This document shows positions 27,734 to 36,977 of a stretch of 64,000 nt of DNA, piece after piece. Position numbers and translations under genes: made by a program. Below the pieces are notes generated by a model. It ran no database searches. It worked only from the letters and a program-made list of their open reading frames with translations, and had not been told where the DNA came from. The DNA lies in NCBI RefSeq assembly GCF_904842695.1, contig NZ_CAJGWQ010000002.1, positions 62,001 through 126,000 of the forward strand, read 5' to 3'. The first letter of the stretch is position 1, and each line of letters opens with the position of its first letter. This DNA is from Gulosibacter hominis (GTDB taxonomy: Bacteria; Actinomycetota; Actinomycetes; Actinomycetales; Microbacteriaceae).

Positions 27734-29542
27734 ATGCGATCAGTACTTCGTCTCATCCGGTTTACGAACGAGCTTCGTGGGCTGTACCTGATTATCATCG
27801 TCTGCTCGGTGGCGGCCGCGATTGGTACTTTGGCGGTGCCGTTCATTATCGGTGCGGCAACCGATGTCATCGTTGACATCGTCAATGGCCGGGTCGCGTT
27901 TGCTGATGGCATCGTCGCCACCATGTGGTTTGCGGTGGCGTTCTTGATCGCTGAGTTGGCGGTCACGCTCATCACTTCGGTTGGGGGATGGTTTGGCGAC
28001 CTGATGAGTGAGCGGATGCGGCAGATCCTGTCGAACCGCTATTTCGACAAGCTACTGCAGCTGCCACAGCGCTATTTTGACGACAACCTCACTGGCACGA
28101 TCGTTTCGCGGCTTGACCGAACGATTACTGAGGTGACTCATTTTGCGAAGTCGTTCGCCAATAATTTTTTCACCATGATTATCACTACTGTCGCGGTGCT
28201 GGTGATTTCAGGGTTTTATGCGTGGCCGTTGGCGCTATTGCTGCTGGTTATTTTTCCGGTGTATGTGTGGCTTACCGCGCTGACTTCGCGTCGCTGGCAG
28301 GTGTATGAGGGTGAAAAGAACGCTGAGGTGGATGCGGCGCGCGGCCGGTTTACCGAGGTAGTCAGCCAGATGCCCGTGGTGAAATCATTTGCGCAGGAGC
28401 GTCGTGAGCGTGACTATTTTCATGCCCGTTTTGCGCGTACGGTTGCGATTACTCGCGATCAATCGCGGCACTGGCATTTCATGGATGCGCTGCGTCGCGC
28501 TGCCTTGAACCTCATATTTTTCGGTATCTACGCGATTATTTTTGTGCTTACCGCGCAGGGGCAGTTCACTCTCGGCGTGATGGTGCTGCTCATTCAGCTG
28601 ATGAATATGGCGCGACAACCGGTGACCATGATGAGTTACATCATCGACACGGCCCAGCATGCGCTCGCGGGGTCACGTGACTATTTCAGTGTGATGGAGC
28701 TCGAACCCGATCCGCGCGAATTGCTTAGCCAAGAGATGGCTGGCGGCGAGTTGGCACCGAAGCCGGGCAGCGCGGCTATCGAGTTTTCGCGCGTGAATTT
28801 TGCTTATGATTCTGAGTCGGTGCTTCGCAATCTGAGTTTTTCGGTTGCGGAGGGTGAGCGAATTGCGCTGGTGAGTGAGTCGGGCGGTGGCAAATCGACG
28901 ATCGTGAGCGTCTTGCTCGGGTTTTATCCGGTCGCTGATGGTCATGTTCGTCTCTTCGGCCATGACACGGCCGAACTCCACATGGCAAAACTCCGCGAAA
29001 AAATTGGTGTGGTGTTCCAGGACGCATCGCTGTTTTCGGGCACCATTCGTGAAAACATTGCCTATGCTCGCCCCGATGCGAGTGATGCAGAAATTATTGC
29101 GGCGGCGAAACGCGCCAATGCCTGGGCATTTATTGCTCGGTCGCCGGAGGGGCTCGACACGGTTATTGGTGAGCGCGGCCTGAAACTTTCTGGTGGCCAG
29201 AAGCAGCGTATTGCGGTGGCGCGGGCCATGTTGAAGGATGCGCCGGTGCTGATCCTTGATGAGGCCACCTCGGCGTTGGATACCAAGTCGGAGCGGCTGG
29301 TGCAGGCGGGGATTGATGAGCTGATGCGTGGCCGAACCAGCTTGATTATTGCGCACCGGTTGTCGACTATTTCGTCGGTTGATCGCATCATTACCCTGCG
29401 GCACGGTGAAATTGATGAGGTGGGGTCGCCGGCCGAACTGGCCACCACCGGCGGTATTTATGCCGAGCTTTTGGCGCTGCAGCAAGAGGGAACTGCCCGG
29501 TCAAAGAAGGCGCTGCGCGAGCGCTACGGTATTCGCGGCTAG
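27734..29542 (+). CDS. ABC exporter, fused permease and ATPase (ABCB/MsbA-type)
   Basis: A 602-residue half-transporter. Residues 1-320 hold six membrane helices (type IV exporter fold). Residues about 350-585 are the nucleotide-binding domain: Walker A VSESGGGKST at about 380 (first Gly of the motif replaced by Ser), Q-loop VFQDASLFSGTI, signature LSGGQKQR at about 485, Walker B VLILDEATSALD at about 507, and H-loop IAHRLSTI. Lysine, Ser/Thr and the catalytic Glu are intact, so it should be active, probably as a homodimer. The substrate (lipid, drug or peptide) is unknown. Confidence 0.93.
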   Translation: MRSVLRLIRFTNELRGLYLIIIVCSVAAAIGTLAVPFIIGAATDVIVDIVNGRVAFADGIVATMWFAVAFLIAELAVTLITSVGGWFGDLMSERMRQILSNRYFDKLLQLPQRYFDDNLTGTIVSRLDRTITEVTHFAKSFANNFFTMIITTVAVLVISGFYAWPLALLLLVIFPVYVWLTALTSRRWQVYEGEKNAEVDAARGRFTEVVSQMPVVKSFAQERRERDYFHARFARTVAITRDQSRHWHFMDALRRAALNLIFFGIYAIIFVLTAQGQFTLGVMVLLIQLMNMARQPVTMMSYIIDTAQHALAGSRDYFSVMELEPDPRELLSQEMAGGELAPKPGSAAIEFSRVNFAYDSESVLRNLSFSVAEGERIALVSESGGGKSTIVSVLLGFYPVADGHVRLFGHDTAELHMAKLREKIGVVFQDASLFSGTIRENIAYARPDASDAEIIAAAKRANAWAFIARSPEGLDTVIGERGLKLSGGQKQRIAVARAMLKDAPVLILDEATSALDTKSERLVQAGIDELMRGRTSLIIAHRLSTISSVDRIITLRHGEIDEVGSPAELATTGGIYAELLALQQEGTARSKKALRERYGIRG

Positions 29543-29635
29543 GGCGGCGTCGGCTGTCCGTCGCCGTGGGCACGAACGCGTCGGTGGAGCGGAGTAGGCT
29601 GGGGAGAACAAACTTCAGCGCTGAAAGGATGCGGT

Positions 29636-30691
29636 GTGGCACGCGAGTCTCTAGATCTGGCCATTATTGAGGGCGACGGTATCGGCCCCGAGGTGATTGG
29701 TGAGGCCCGCAAGGTGCTGCGGGCGGTACTGCCCGAGTCGGTGCAGCTCACCGAAACCGAATACCCCTTCGGGGCGTCGCACTACCTCGCCACCGGCGAG
29801 GTGCTGAGCGATGAGTCGCTCGAAAAACTGCGCGGCCACGACGCGATCCTGCTGGGTGCAGTGGGTGGCGACCCCAACGATCCGAAGCTTGCCGGCGGCA
29901 TCCTCGAGCGCGGTCTGCTTTTGAAGCTGCGGTTCGCGTTTGATCACTACATCAATCTGCGTCCCTCGCGACTGTGGCCGAGCGCGGTGAGTCCGCTGGC
30001 GAACCCCGGTGAAATTGATTTTGTGGTGGTGCGTGAGGGCACCGAGGGGCTGTATGTCGGTAATGGCGGCAGCGTTCGCGTGGGCACCGAACACGAGATC
30101 GCCAATGAACTCTCGGTCAACACCGCGCACGGTGTGGAGCGCACCGTTCGCTACGCTTTCGAGCTCGCGATGACCCGCAATAAGCGCCTCACACTGGTGC
30201 ATAAGAAAAACGTGCTCGTCTACGCGGGTGCAATGTGGAACCGCATCGTCAACGAAGTGGCCACCGAATACCCCGAGGTGACGGTCGACTACCTGCACAT
30301 TGATGCCGCAACGATCTTTTTCGTGACCAATCCATCACGCTTCGATGTGTTGGTGACCGACAATATTTTTGGTGACATCATCACCGACCTCGCCGGTGCC
30401 GTTACGGGCGGCATCGGCCTCGCTGCATCGGGCAACCTCAACCCCGAGGGCAAGTTCCCGAGCATGTTCGAGCCGGTGCACGGCTCGGCCCCCGATATCG
30501 CCGGCACCGGCAAAGCCGACCCCACAGCGGCCATCCTCTCGGTGGCGCTGCTGCTGCGGCACTTCGGTTTTACGGCCGAAGCCGACCGTGTTGAGGCGGC
30601 CTGTGAGCGCGACCTGCGCAACCGCATCGATGCCCCAGCTCGCACCACCGGTGAAATCGGCTCGGCAATCACCGAGCTATTGACGGCATAG
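29636..30691 (+). CDS. leuB: 3-isopropylmalate dehydrogenase
   Basis: A 351-residue beta-decarboxylating dehydrogenase of the leucine pathway. Motifs are [10 protein letters not shown] at the N-terminus, the substrate Arg region, [22 protein letters not shown], and the metal-binding Asp stretch [30 protein letters not shown] with [20 protein letters not shown] for NAD. The start is GTG at 29636 after GAAAGGATG. ilvE follows 45 bp later, and the two probably share a transcript. Confidence 0.97.
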   Translation: MARESLDLAIIEGDGIGPEVIGEARKVLRAVLPESVQLTETEYPFGASHYLATGEVLSDESLEKLRGHDAILLGAVGGDPNDPKLAGGILERGLLLKLRFAFDHYINLRPSRLWPSAVSPLANPGEIDFVVVREGTEGLYVGNGGSVRVGTEHEIANELSVNTAHGVERTVRYAFELAMTRNKRLTLVHKKNVLVYAGAMWNRIVNEVATEYPEVTVDYLHIDAATIFFVTNPSRFDVLVTDNIFGDIITDLAGAVTGGIGLAASGNLNPEGKFPSMFEPVHGSAPDIAGTGKADPTAAILSVALLLRHFGFTAEADRVEAACERDLRNRIDAPARTTGEIGSAITELLTA

Positions 30692-30736
30692 CCACCACCG
30701 GCAAACAATTTTTTCGACATCTACGAAAGCTGAATT

Positions 30737-31825
30737 ATGACCGCCGCGAACTTCCGCATTGAACGCAACCCCAACCCGACAAGTGATGCCGACCTTGCCA
30801 AGGCGTTTGAAAACCCCGGCTTCGGCAACTATTTCACCGATCACATGGCGATGATCGACTGGACCCTCGCCGAAGGCTGGCAGGATCCGCGCATCGTGCC
30901 CTACGGTCCGCTCACACTCAATCCGGCCAACGCGGTCTTCCACTATGGCCAGGAGATTTTCGAGGGGCTCAAGGCTTACCGCCACGCTGACGGTTCGGTG
31001 CACACCTTCCGACCCGAGCGCAACGCCGCGCGGCTACAGGCCTCGGCCCGTCGCCTGGCGCTGCCCGAGCTTCCCACCGAGCTGTTTGTGGAAGCGATTC
31101 GCCAGCTGGTGCAGGTGGACGAGCGCTGGGTGCCGCCGCATGGCAAGCAGCAGTCGCTGTATCTGCGTCCGTTCATGATTGCGAACGAAGACTTCCTGGG
31201 TGTGCGCGCCGCCGAAACGGCGACCTTTATGGTGATTGCCTGCCCGGTGGGTTCGTATTTCAGCGACCCCACGCGTCCGGTGAACATTTGGCTCGAAACC
31301 GAATATTCGCGCGCCGGCCGCGGCGGCACCGGTTCGGCAAAGTGTGGCGGGAACTATGCCGCTTCGATGCTGCCGCAGCGAATCGCCTACGACAAGGGAT
31401 GCGAGCAGGTGCTCTTCCTCGATTCGTGCAGCGAAACCTATCTCGAAGAGCTCGGCGGGATGAACGTGGTGCTTGTGCTTGATGACGGCACTGTGATCAC
31501 CCCCAAATCAGATTCAATCTTGCCGGGGATCACCCGCGACAGTGTGCTCGAACTTTGCGAGCAAGCTGGCCGCAAGGTCGAGCGCCGTCAGATTTCGATT
31601 ATCGAGTGGCGTGAGGGCGTTGAGTCGGGTCGGGTCGTCGAAGCGATCGCCATCGGTACCGCAGCGGTGATTTCGCCGATCGGTGAGCTGCGCGCCCCCG
31701 ATTTCACAATCGCCAACCCTCCGGTTACCGAAGAATCATTCTCGATGCGGATCCGGTCGCTGCTCACCGGCATCCAGAATGGTATCGAGCCTGACACCAA
31801 CAATTGGCTGGTGAAACTCGTCTAA
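30737..31825 (+). CDS. ilvE: Branched-chain amino-acid aminotransferase
   Basis: A 362-residue class IV PLP aminotransferase. The PLP lysine is in GGTGSAKCGGNYAAS (about residue 202). FHYGQEIFEGLKAYR near residue 70 and EELGGMNVVLVLDDGTVITPKSDSILPGITRDS near 250 are family landmarks. It makes Leu, Ile and Val from their keto acids and completes the pathway formed with the ilv and leu genes nearby. Confidence 0.97.
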   Translation: MTAANFRIERNPNPTSDADLAKAFENPGFGNYFTDHMAMIDWTLAEGWQDPRIVPYGPLTLNPANAVFHYGQEIFEGLKAYRHADGSVHTFRPERNAARLQASARRLALPELPTELFVEAIRQLVQVDERWVPPHGKQQSLYLRPFMIANEDFLGVRAAETATFMVIACPVGSYFSDPTRPVNIWLETEYSRAGRGGTGSAKCGGNYAASMLPQRIAYDKGCEQVLFLDSCSETYLEELGGMNVVLVLDDGTVITPKSDSILPGITRDSVLELCEQAGRKVERRQISIIEWREGVESGRVVEAIAIGTAAVISPIGELRAPDFTIANPPVTEESFSMRIRSLLTGIQNGIEPDTNNWLVKLV

Positions 31826-31852
31826 CGCAACCCGACCAGATGGAGCGAACAC

Positions 31853-32272
31853 ATGGCAGTGGCCAACCCCGGCGACAATTCTCGGTTCCCCGTTGCCCGG
31901 ATGGTGTCAATTGCGGCGCTGGTGGTAGTGGCAATCGCTTGGTTGATGCTCGTTGGAATGGTCGCGCAGGAAAAACCGCGCGCCAGTATCGGCGGAGCGG
32001 AGGAGGAACTTGTCTGCGCGCCGCTCGGTGGTGCCTCGTATGTGTACCCCGTGGTTGAGGGGTTGGGGCAGGCTCGCGGCGACCGAGATCTTTCTGCTTC
32101 GGTCGCAGAACAGCGACTGGCAGAGATTGCCGCCGAGCAAAAACTCCTCGCACGCTGCGAAATGGCCCGCGAAAATCAGCAAGTGAAATTCAATACTGTG
32201 CTCGTGGTTGGCGCCACCGTCACCGTGGTGACAGCGATGCTGTGCATACGCCCGAGGCGCTCACGCGATTAA
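31853..32272 (+). CDS. Hypothetical two-helix membrane protein
   Basis: A 139-residue protein with a membrane helix at about residues 17-38 (MVSIAALVVVAIAWLMLVGMV), an intervening segment with a Cys and a helical coil (residues 80-108), and a second helix at about 112-130 (FNTVLVVGATVTVVTAMLCI) ending in basic residues. GGAGCGA precedes the ATG. It is 27 bp after ilvE and possibly co-transcribed. No family is recognised. Confidence 0.65.
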   Translation: MAVANPGDNSRFPVARMVSIAALVVVAIAWLMLVGMVAQEKPRASIGGAEEELVCAPLGGASYVYPVVEGLGQARGDRDLSASVAEQRLAEIAAEQKLLARCEMARENQQVKFNTVLVVGATVTVVTAMLCIRPRRSRD

Positions 32273-32279
32273 GCGGCCG

Positions 32280-33719
32280 CTACTCGCTGCGGTTGAGCCG
32301 CCGCGCGGTGCGCGCCAGGGTGAGCTGCACCGCATCCGGGGTGCTGCGCGGGTCGAGGCCCGTGAGCCGGTAGATCTGCTCAATGCGATAGCGCACCGTA
32401 TTGCGGTGGGTGCCGAGTTTTGCCGCAACCTCGTTGATCGCGCCCGAGTGATTGAGCACGGCATCAAGGGTTTCGACCAGTTGCGAGCCGTGTTCGGCGT
32501 CGGCGCGCTCGAGCGGTTCGAGCACCGAGGCCGCAAATTCGAGCACGGGAGCTTTCGCGGCCGCGAGCATGAGCGAGGCAATCGACAGTCTGCCCGCGGT
32601 TGAAATCACCTCGTCAGCATTGCGGTCGAGGGCATCGATCGCTTCAAACCAGCTCCATCGCAGTGGCGCGGCGGCGGGGTAGGGGCCGCCGATGCCGATG
32701 CGCGCGCCGACACCGGCGGCGCGGGTTGCGGCCAGCAGCGCCTCGGCCGCTTTACGTGGGGGATGCATGGCCGGCACCGCAACGGCCAGCTTGTTTTCAT
32801 GCATCCCGGCCGCCAGGCCATCGAGCGATGATGGCAGCGGCAGGGATGCGAGTGCATTGGGGCGTTTGCCATCATCGGCAACGACAATGAGCCGGTAGCT
32901 CGTTGCTGGGTCGAGGCCGATTGATTCGAGTCGGGGTGTGACGCGTTCGTCTGGCAGCCGCCCTTCGATGAGGTCGCTGAGCACCTGGCCGTTTCGTTCG
33001 CGAAGTTTGCGCAGATCGCGCGTGACCTGCGCCAGGTGGAGGCCGATGAGCGAGCGCGCCGAAAGTAGCAGCGCGCGGTTGCTGTGGGGGAGGGACACGT
33101 GCAGGGTGGCTTGTGCGCGTGAGCCCACCGCGATGGGCATTGCCTCCCAGCCGGTGATGCGGTTGTCGTCCACTTCGAGGCTGCCCGAAACGATTTCGCC
33201 GTTGAAACTCAGCGCGATGTGGGCGCCGGTATCGTGGCCGAGCCGGTCGAGCATTGCGCCAATCCCACCGTCGCCCAGCAGTGCTTCAACCAGTCGCTGT
33301 TGGCGGCGGTGCTGTGATTCGAGTCGGGCGAACTCTTGTGTGGCCTGTGCTGCGGCAACTTTGCGGGCGATTGCGGTGAATGAGAGCTTGGCTGGGACTT
33401 CGAGCACCGGTAGGTCGCGGCGACGAGCTTCGTCGAGCAGCACCTCGGGTATTTCGGCATGGGTGAATCCCACCCCGAAAGCGACCCCGCACGAACCCGC
33501 CTGCCGAACCGCCTCGAGGAAGGTGCGGATCGAGCGGATCGAGCGCAGCCGCATCCCGGTGGTGCACACCAGCTCACCACCGGTGAGGAACTGTGAGGGA
33601 TCGATGAGCTCGGTTGCGGCAGCCCATTCCACCGGCCGCTGCAGAAGTGTGCCGCCGCCGCTGCGCAGCTTCAAACCGAGTTGGGGGTCGGCGACGAGAT
33701 CCGCAATCGTGATGGCCAT
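32280..33719 (-). CDS. PucR-family transcriptional regulator (GabR-like candidate)
   Basis: A 479-residue protein with an N-terminal PucR domain (LKLRSGGGTLLQRPVEWAAATELIDPSQFLTGGELVCTTG), a central GGDEF-like regulatory region, and a C-terminal HTH_30 helix-turn-helix at about residues 415-475 (NEVAAKLGTHRNTVRYRIEQIYRLTGLD). In Corynebacterium glutamicum a PucR-type protein (GabR) activates the gab genes. Here a gabT gene lies 3.9 kb away and shares a palindromic site and a 27-bp sequence with the pucR promoter, so control of gabT is a reasonable inference. TAGACT lies 6 bp before the ATG (leaderless). Confidence 0.9.
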   Translation of the reverse strand: MAITIADLVADPQLGLKLRSGGGTLLQRPVEWAAATELIDPSQFLTGGELVCTTGMRLRSIRSIRTFLEAVRQAGSCGVAFGVGFTHAEIPEVLLDEARRRDLPVLEVPAKLSFTAIARKVAAAQATQEFARLESQHRRQQRLVEALLGDGGIGAMLDRLGHDTGAHIALSFNGEIVSGSLEVDDNRITGWEAMPIAVGSRAQATLHVSLPHSNRALLLSARSLIGLHLAQVTRDLRKLRERNGQVLSDLIEGRLPDERVTPRLESIGLDPATSYRLIVVADDGKRPNALASLPLPSSLDGLAAGMHENKLAVAVPAMHPPRKAAEALLAATRAAGVGARIGIGGPYPAAAPLRWSWFEAIDALDRNADEVISTAGRLSIASLMLAAAKAPVLEFAASVLEPLERADAEHGSQLVETLDAVLNHSGAINEVAAKLGTHRNTVRYRIEQIYRLTGLDPRSTPDAVQLTLARTARRLNRSE

Positions 33720-33725
33720 AGTCCA

Positions 33726-33756
33726 AGTCTAGTTGGGTGTCGTGCGGATGCACGAC
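33726..33756 (-). promoter_or_regulatory. pucR promoter with palindromic operator
   Basis: On the minus strand, TAGACT at 33731-33726 is a -10, six bases before the ATG. GTCGTGC-GGAT-GCACGAC at 33739-33756 is a perfect 7-bp inverted repeat covering the -35 position. Its core GTGCGNNTGCAC (33742-33753) recurs upstream of gabT at 37495-37506, which fits an autoregulated PucR site. Confidence 0.6.
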
Positions 33757-33769
33757 AGGCGCCATGGAT

Positions 33770-33796
33770 GTGGTGCGCCTGCCCATCTGATGCTGT
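33770..33796. repeat. 27-bp direct repeat, left copy
   Basis: A 27-bp sequence starting GTGGTGCGCCTGCCC and ending TGATGCTGT is identical at 33770-33796 and 37523-37549, same orientation. Both copies sit 16 bp to the right of a GTGCGNNTGCAC palindrome. They bracket the lipoprotein/hydrolase/small-protein block. Confidence 0.9.
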
Positions 33797-33798
33797 GA

Positions 33799-34404
33799 TT
33801 AGATTTTCCGCCCCGGTGGCATCGTTTCGGGAATGAAACACGGGCTCCAGACATCAACACTGATGATATGGCGGGTGCTGTCGCTTGGGAGAACGTAGCT
33901 GATGAGAACTTGGTAGCCGTCGGCGGTGATCAGCTGTGTCATACTCGAAGGGTCTTCAGGAATACTGTCGGGGTCGAACTCCAGGTTGGGGGAGTGGGTG
34001 ACGTCCTGGTAAAGCTGGTCAACGATTTCTTCGACGGGGGCGCCTTCGTCGAGGCGGGCGGAAAATGAGCCTGGGTATTGGTATCCGGAGGAATTGTCGT
34101 CGGATTGCCAGGACTCGGCAGACAGGATGGGCTTGCAGGGGAGAAGCGGGCTTGCCGGCGCGTCCTGCCAGGGCGAATTGAGATCGTTAGTGCTCAAATA
34201 CTCCGGCGGCATTAGTTCGTAGATCACCTGCTGAATCTCTTGTGATCGTGACTTCATCTCGGTAGCTGCAGCAGTCGGAATCGGCTCGGCACCTCCACCG
34301 CATCCCGTTAACAACATGACCGCAACTGCTGAGGTCAGCACTTTGGGTAGCTGCCGGGTTCGGAACGGTCGATGAGCGCGAGCCTTGTCATTAGTTCGTC
34401 TCAA
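33799..34404 (-). CDS. Lipoprotein A (duplicated pair)
   Basis: A 201-residue protein with an Arg-rich N-terminus, a hydrophobic stretch, and the lipobox LLTGC at about residue 35, so it is predicted to be a membrane-anchored exported lipoprotein. The mature part has three further cysteine-containing segments (LLPCKPIL, WSPCFIPET). No known domain is recognised. The start is TTG at 34404. Its paralogue at 34717-35322 is nearly identical for the first about 130 residues but diverges over the last about 65. Upstream, only a stub of the hydrolase gene's 3' end is present, so this copy may have lost its original promoter and transcriptional coupling. Confidence 0.75.
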   Translation of the reverse strand: MRRTNDKARAHRPFRTRQLPKVLTSAVAVMLLTGCGGGAEPIPTAAATEMKSRSQEIQQVIYELMPPEYLSTNDLNSPWQDAPASPLLPCKPILSAESWQSDDNSSGYQYPGSFSARLDEGAPVEEIVDQLYQDVTHSPNLEFDPDSIPEDPSSMTQLITADGYQVLISYVLPSDSTRHIISVDVWSPCFIPETMPPGRKI

Positions 34405-34432
34405 TTGCTGATCTCTTCCAGAATCGCGTCGA
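34401..34432 (-). pseudogene. 3' stub of the DUF1023-like hydrolase gene
   Basis: 34401-34432 is identical to 35319-35350, the last codons and stop of the intact hydrolase gene (…LEEISN-stop), including its overlap with the lipoprotein TTG. At 34433 the sequence switches to pucR-like DNA. It is one junction of the tandem duplication. Confidence 0.85.
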
Positions 34433-34671
34433 GCCCGCCGCGGCTGAGCAGAGCCTCAAACAGCCGCTGCTGGCGACAGTGCTGCGAATCGAGCGAAGCC
34501 GCATCCCGGTGGTGCACAACTAGCTCGCCGCCGGTGAGAAATTGCGAGGGGTCGATAAGTTCGGTAGCGGCCGCCTACTGCAACCGGTTGCTGCAGCAGG
34601 GGGGTGCTGCCGCTGCGCAGCTTCAGTACGAGGCGACTGTGAGTCACAAGATCGACGATGGCGATGGGCAT
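34433..34671 (-). pseudogene. Truncated, frameshifted pucR remnant
   Basis: The minus-strand start at 34671 encodes MPIAIVDLVTHSRLVLKLRSG, clearly matching the start of the intact PucR (MAITIADLVADPQLGLKLRSG). After about 30 codons it shifts frame, then loses an internal stretch (intact-gene positions about 33325-33540), resumes with sequence like 33255-33325, and ends at the stub junction. It cannot make a functional protein. TAGGCT still lies 6 bp before its ATG. Confidence 0.85.
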
Positions 34672-34716
34672 AGCGCGAGCCTAGTCATTGGTGCGACCGC
34701 TTATGCGGCGGTGTGC

Positions 34717-35322
34717 TTAGAGCTTCCCGCCGGGTGGCATCGTTTCAGGGATGAAACACGGGCTCCAGACGTAGACGCTAACGATGTAGCGGCTTGAGCC
34801 GCTGGGGAGCATGTAGCTGATCATGACTTGGTAGCCGTCGGTGCTCACAAACTGGGTGCGTTTAGTGGGGTGTTCGGGAATCGAGTCGGGGTCGAACTCC
34901 AGGTCGGGGGAGTGGATGACGTCCTGGTAAAGCTGGTCAACGATTTCTTCGACGGGGGCGCCTTCGTCGAGGCGGGCGGAAAATGAGCCTGGGTACTGGT
35001 ATCCGGAAGAATTGTCGTCGGATTGCCAGGACTCGGCAGACAGGATGGGCTTGCAGGGGAGAAGCGGGCTTGCCGGCGTGGCCTTCCAAGGCGAATTGAG
35101 ATCGTTAGCGCTCAAATACTCCGGCGGCATTAGTTCGTAGATCACCTGCTGAATCTCTTGCGATCGAGACTTCATCTCGGTAGCTGCAGCAGTCGGAATC
35201 GGCTCGGCACCTCCACCGCATCCCGTTAACAACATGACCGCAACTGCTGAGGTCAGCACTTTGGGTAGCTGCCGGGTTCGGAACGGTCGATGAGCGCGAG
35301 CCTTGTCATTAGTTCGTCTCAA
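34717..35322 (-). CDS. Lipoprotein B (duplicated pair)
   Basis: A 201-residue paralogue of lipoprotein A, with the same signal region and LLTGC lipobox. Differences are concentrated after residue 130 (for example HPTKRTQFVSTDGYQVMISYML against DPSSMTQLITADGYQVLISYVL). Its TTG start overlaps the stop of the hydrolase gene (TTGA), so it is translationally coupled to the hydrolase, and a GGAAGAGA stretch inside that gene serves as ribosome site. Immediate linkage to the hydrolase suggests a partner or immunity-like role. This is inferred; no immunity family is recognised. Confidence 0.78.
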   Translation of the reverse strand: MRRTNDKARAHRPFRTRQLPKVLTSAVAVMLLTGCGGGAEPIPTAAATEMKSRSQEIQQVIYELMPPEYLSANDLNSPWKATPASPLLPCKPILSAESWQSDDNSSGYQYPGSFSARLDEGAPVEEIVDQLYQDVIHSPDLEFDPDSIPEHPTKRTQFVSTDGYQVMISYMLPSGSSRYIVSVYVWSPCFIPETMPPGGKL

Positions 35323-36977
35323 TTGCTGATCTCTTCCAGAATCGCGTCGACTCCGTTCTGGTTCGTTTCGGGCCCTTGCGCAACGCGAATGTGCCCTTTA
35401 ATCGCACCGTTGATGATATGTGGTTCGAGGGTGATGTTTGCAAACTCCGGTCTATTGTGTGGTGTACGCGTGTAGGGGTCAAGGAGATTTATAAAGTCAT
35501 TCTTGTATTGGATGTGAGCGTAATCGGTATTCGGGTTCCCGACCCAGTCGTCGACCAAGTATGAGCCGCCCAATGAGATAGATTCGTCGACGACCATCCC
35601 CAGCGCTTCAGCTGCGGATAACTTGGTAACCCCAGCGCTGTGGCCGATAACCGAGGTCTGAGTCTGATCGCCGTAATCTTCCAGCTGTATGAGCCGTTGT
35701 AGGTCATATACGCGCTCTCCACGCTCGCGCATTTCGTTTGGAGACGAGTTGGCGCCTTCTCCCGCCCACGTCGACCAGGGGCCGTCCTTGATAGTGAAAA
35801 CCACTGCGCTTTCATCGAGCCGTTGGAGCTGCGCCACGATTGCTTCAGGAAGCAGGGTGATGTCCGACGAGAAGCTACCGAAGTCAGTGGAGGTTCCGGG
35901 CACGTAGCTAATCACGTGGTCGGGGGTGGTTTTGAGGTCGCCGTTGACTGCGATGACGCTGTCATTGTCAGGGTCGAACTTGACTGCACCGCCACTCTCG
36001 AGTAAATACTCGGCAGCTTTTCGTTTCTCACGGATATCTTCAAGCCGTCGGATCTCTTGTGCTTGTTCTTCCGTGTAGGAAATGACGCCGTGGCGGCTCC
36101 ATGCGGTGCCACTTTCTGCTTTGGCTTCGTCCTGGATTCGCTGCAACTCAGCTTCCAGATCTGGATGAGCTGAGTAGCTCTTCTCGATAAAATCTTGCAG
36201 GTTTTGATCGTTTGCTTCCTTACGCACTGCAAACGGGATGCCCGGGAGGTTGCCGATGATGTCTGGAAAGCTCGACAAGATCTGCCGCCGCTGCTCCTCG
36301 CTCAGTGAATCCCAGATCGCTCGCACCTCGGCGGGGCCATAGCTACCCCACTGCTCTACATCGTGGCGTGAGACAATGGTCGTCGTGGAACTGCCCGACG
36401 CTTCTGCCGACACCCGTTTATTGGTGCAGATCGAAACGACTTCGGCCAGGCTGGATTTCAAACGATCCCGCGTTTCTTGGGCCTCCTGGAGTAGGCGATC
36501 GACCGTTGCTTGAACGAACGCCTGTGCTCGTTTGGCTTCGCCATACATTAATTGAATACCAGCAAGGTACGAAGTTTGTGCAGGGATATCCGTGGAGACG
36601 TTAACAGAACCAATTGCCTTGCGCAGCCACTCCTGAATTTCAACATTGCCGGCGTCGTCGATTGTAAGTGAGTTGGCAGCAATTCGAGCGTCGGTTGCTC
36701 CCACTTCTAAGGCGATCTGCTCCACAGATTCCGCAGCAGTGTTGAGGGCGTGCATCAGCGCAGTCAGTGCAGTCTCGGCGACATCTGTTTCGTTCGCAAG
36801 TACGTAGAGCGAACCGCGAAGCGCATCGGCAGTGTGCCCTTCGCTCGACACGCCTCGCATCACAGAAATGATGTCGTTGCCGGCCAGTTCGAGCTTCGTC
36901 TGCAAATACTGCGCTTCACGATATGCGTCCTCAAGAGGTGTATCGCGCCACTCGCGCAGGTGGGCCCAGTTTGTCAT
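35319..36977 (-). CDS. Alpha/beta hydrolase of DUF1023 type with helical N-terminal domain
   Basis: A 552-residue protein. Residues 1-190 are almost wholly helical and coiled, resembling WXG/LXG-like targeting domains. Residues about 190-330 form a charged linker. Residues about 330-540 form an alpha/beta-hydrolase domain: HVISYVPGTSTDFGSF, the nucleophile elbow TSVIGHSAGVTKLSAAEA (about residue 448), NDFINLLDP as acid candidate and IKGHIRVAQG as His candidate. DUF1023-type hydrolases are commonly found beside ESX/WXG100-type small proteins in actinomycetes. There is no signal peptide, which fits type VII export. It overlaps its small upstream partner and lipoprotein B by 4 bp each. A toxin or envelope-acting hydrolase is inferred; the substrate is unknown. 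Confidence 0.75.
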   Translation of the reverse strand: MTNWAHLREWRDTPLEDAYREAQYLQTKLELAGNDIISVMRGVSSEGHTADALRGSLYVLANETDVAETALTALMHALNTAAESVEQIALEVGATDARIAANSLTIDDAGNVEIQEWLRKAIGSVNVSTDIPAQTSYLAGIQLMYGEAKRAQAFVQATVDRLLQEAQETRDRLKSSLAEVVSICTNKRVSAEASGSSTTTIVSRHDVEQWGSYGPAEVRAIWDSLSEEQRRQILSSFPDIIGNLPGIPFAVRKEANDQNLQDFIEKSYSAHPDLEAELQRIQDEAKAESGTAWSRHGVISYTEEQAQEIRRLEDIREKRKAAEYLLESGGAVKFDPDNDSVIAVNGDLKTTPDHVISYVPGTSTDFGSFSSDITLLPEAIVAQLQRLDESAVVFTIKDGPWSTWAGEGANSSPNEMRERGERVYDLQRLIQLEDYGDQTQTSVIGHSAGVTKLSAAEALGMVVDESISLGGSYLVDDWVGNPNTDYAHIQYKNDFINLLDPYTRTPHNRPEFANITLEPHIINGAIKGHIRVAQGPETNQNGVDAILEEISN

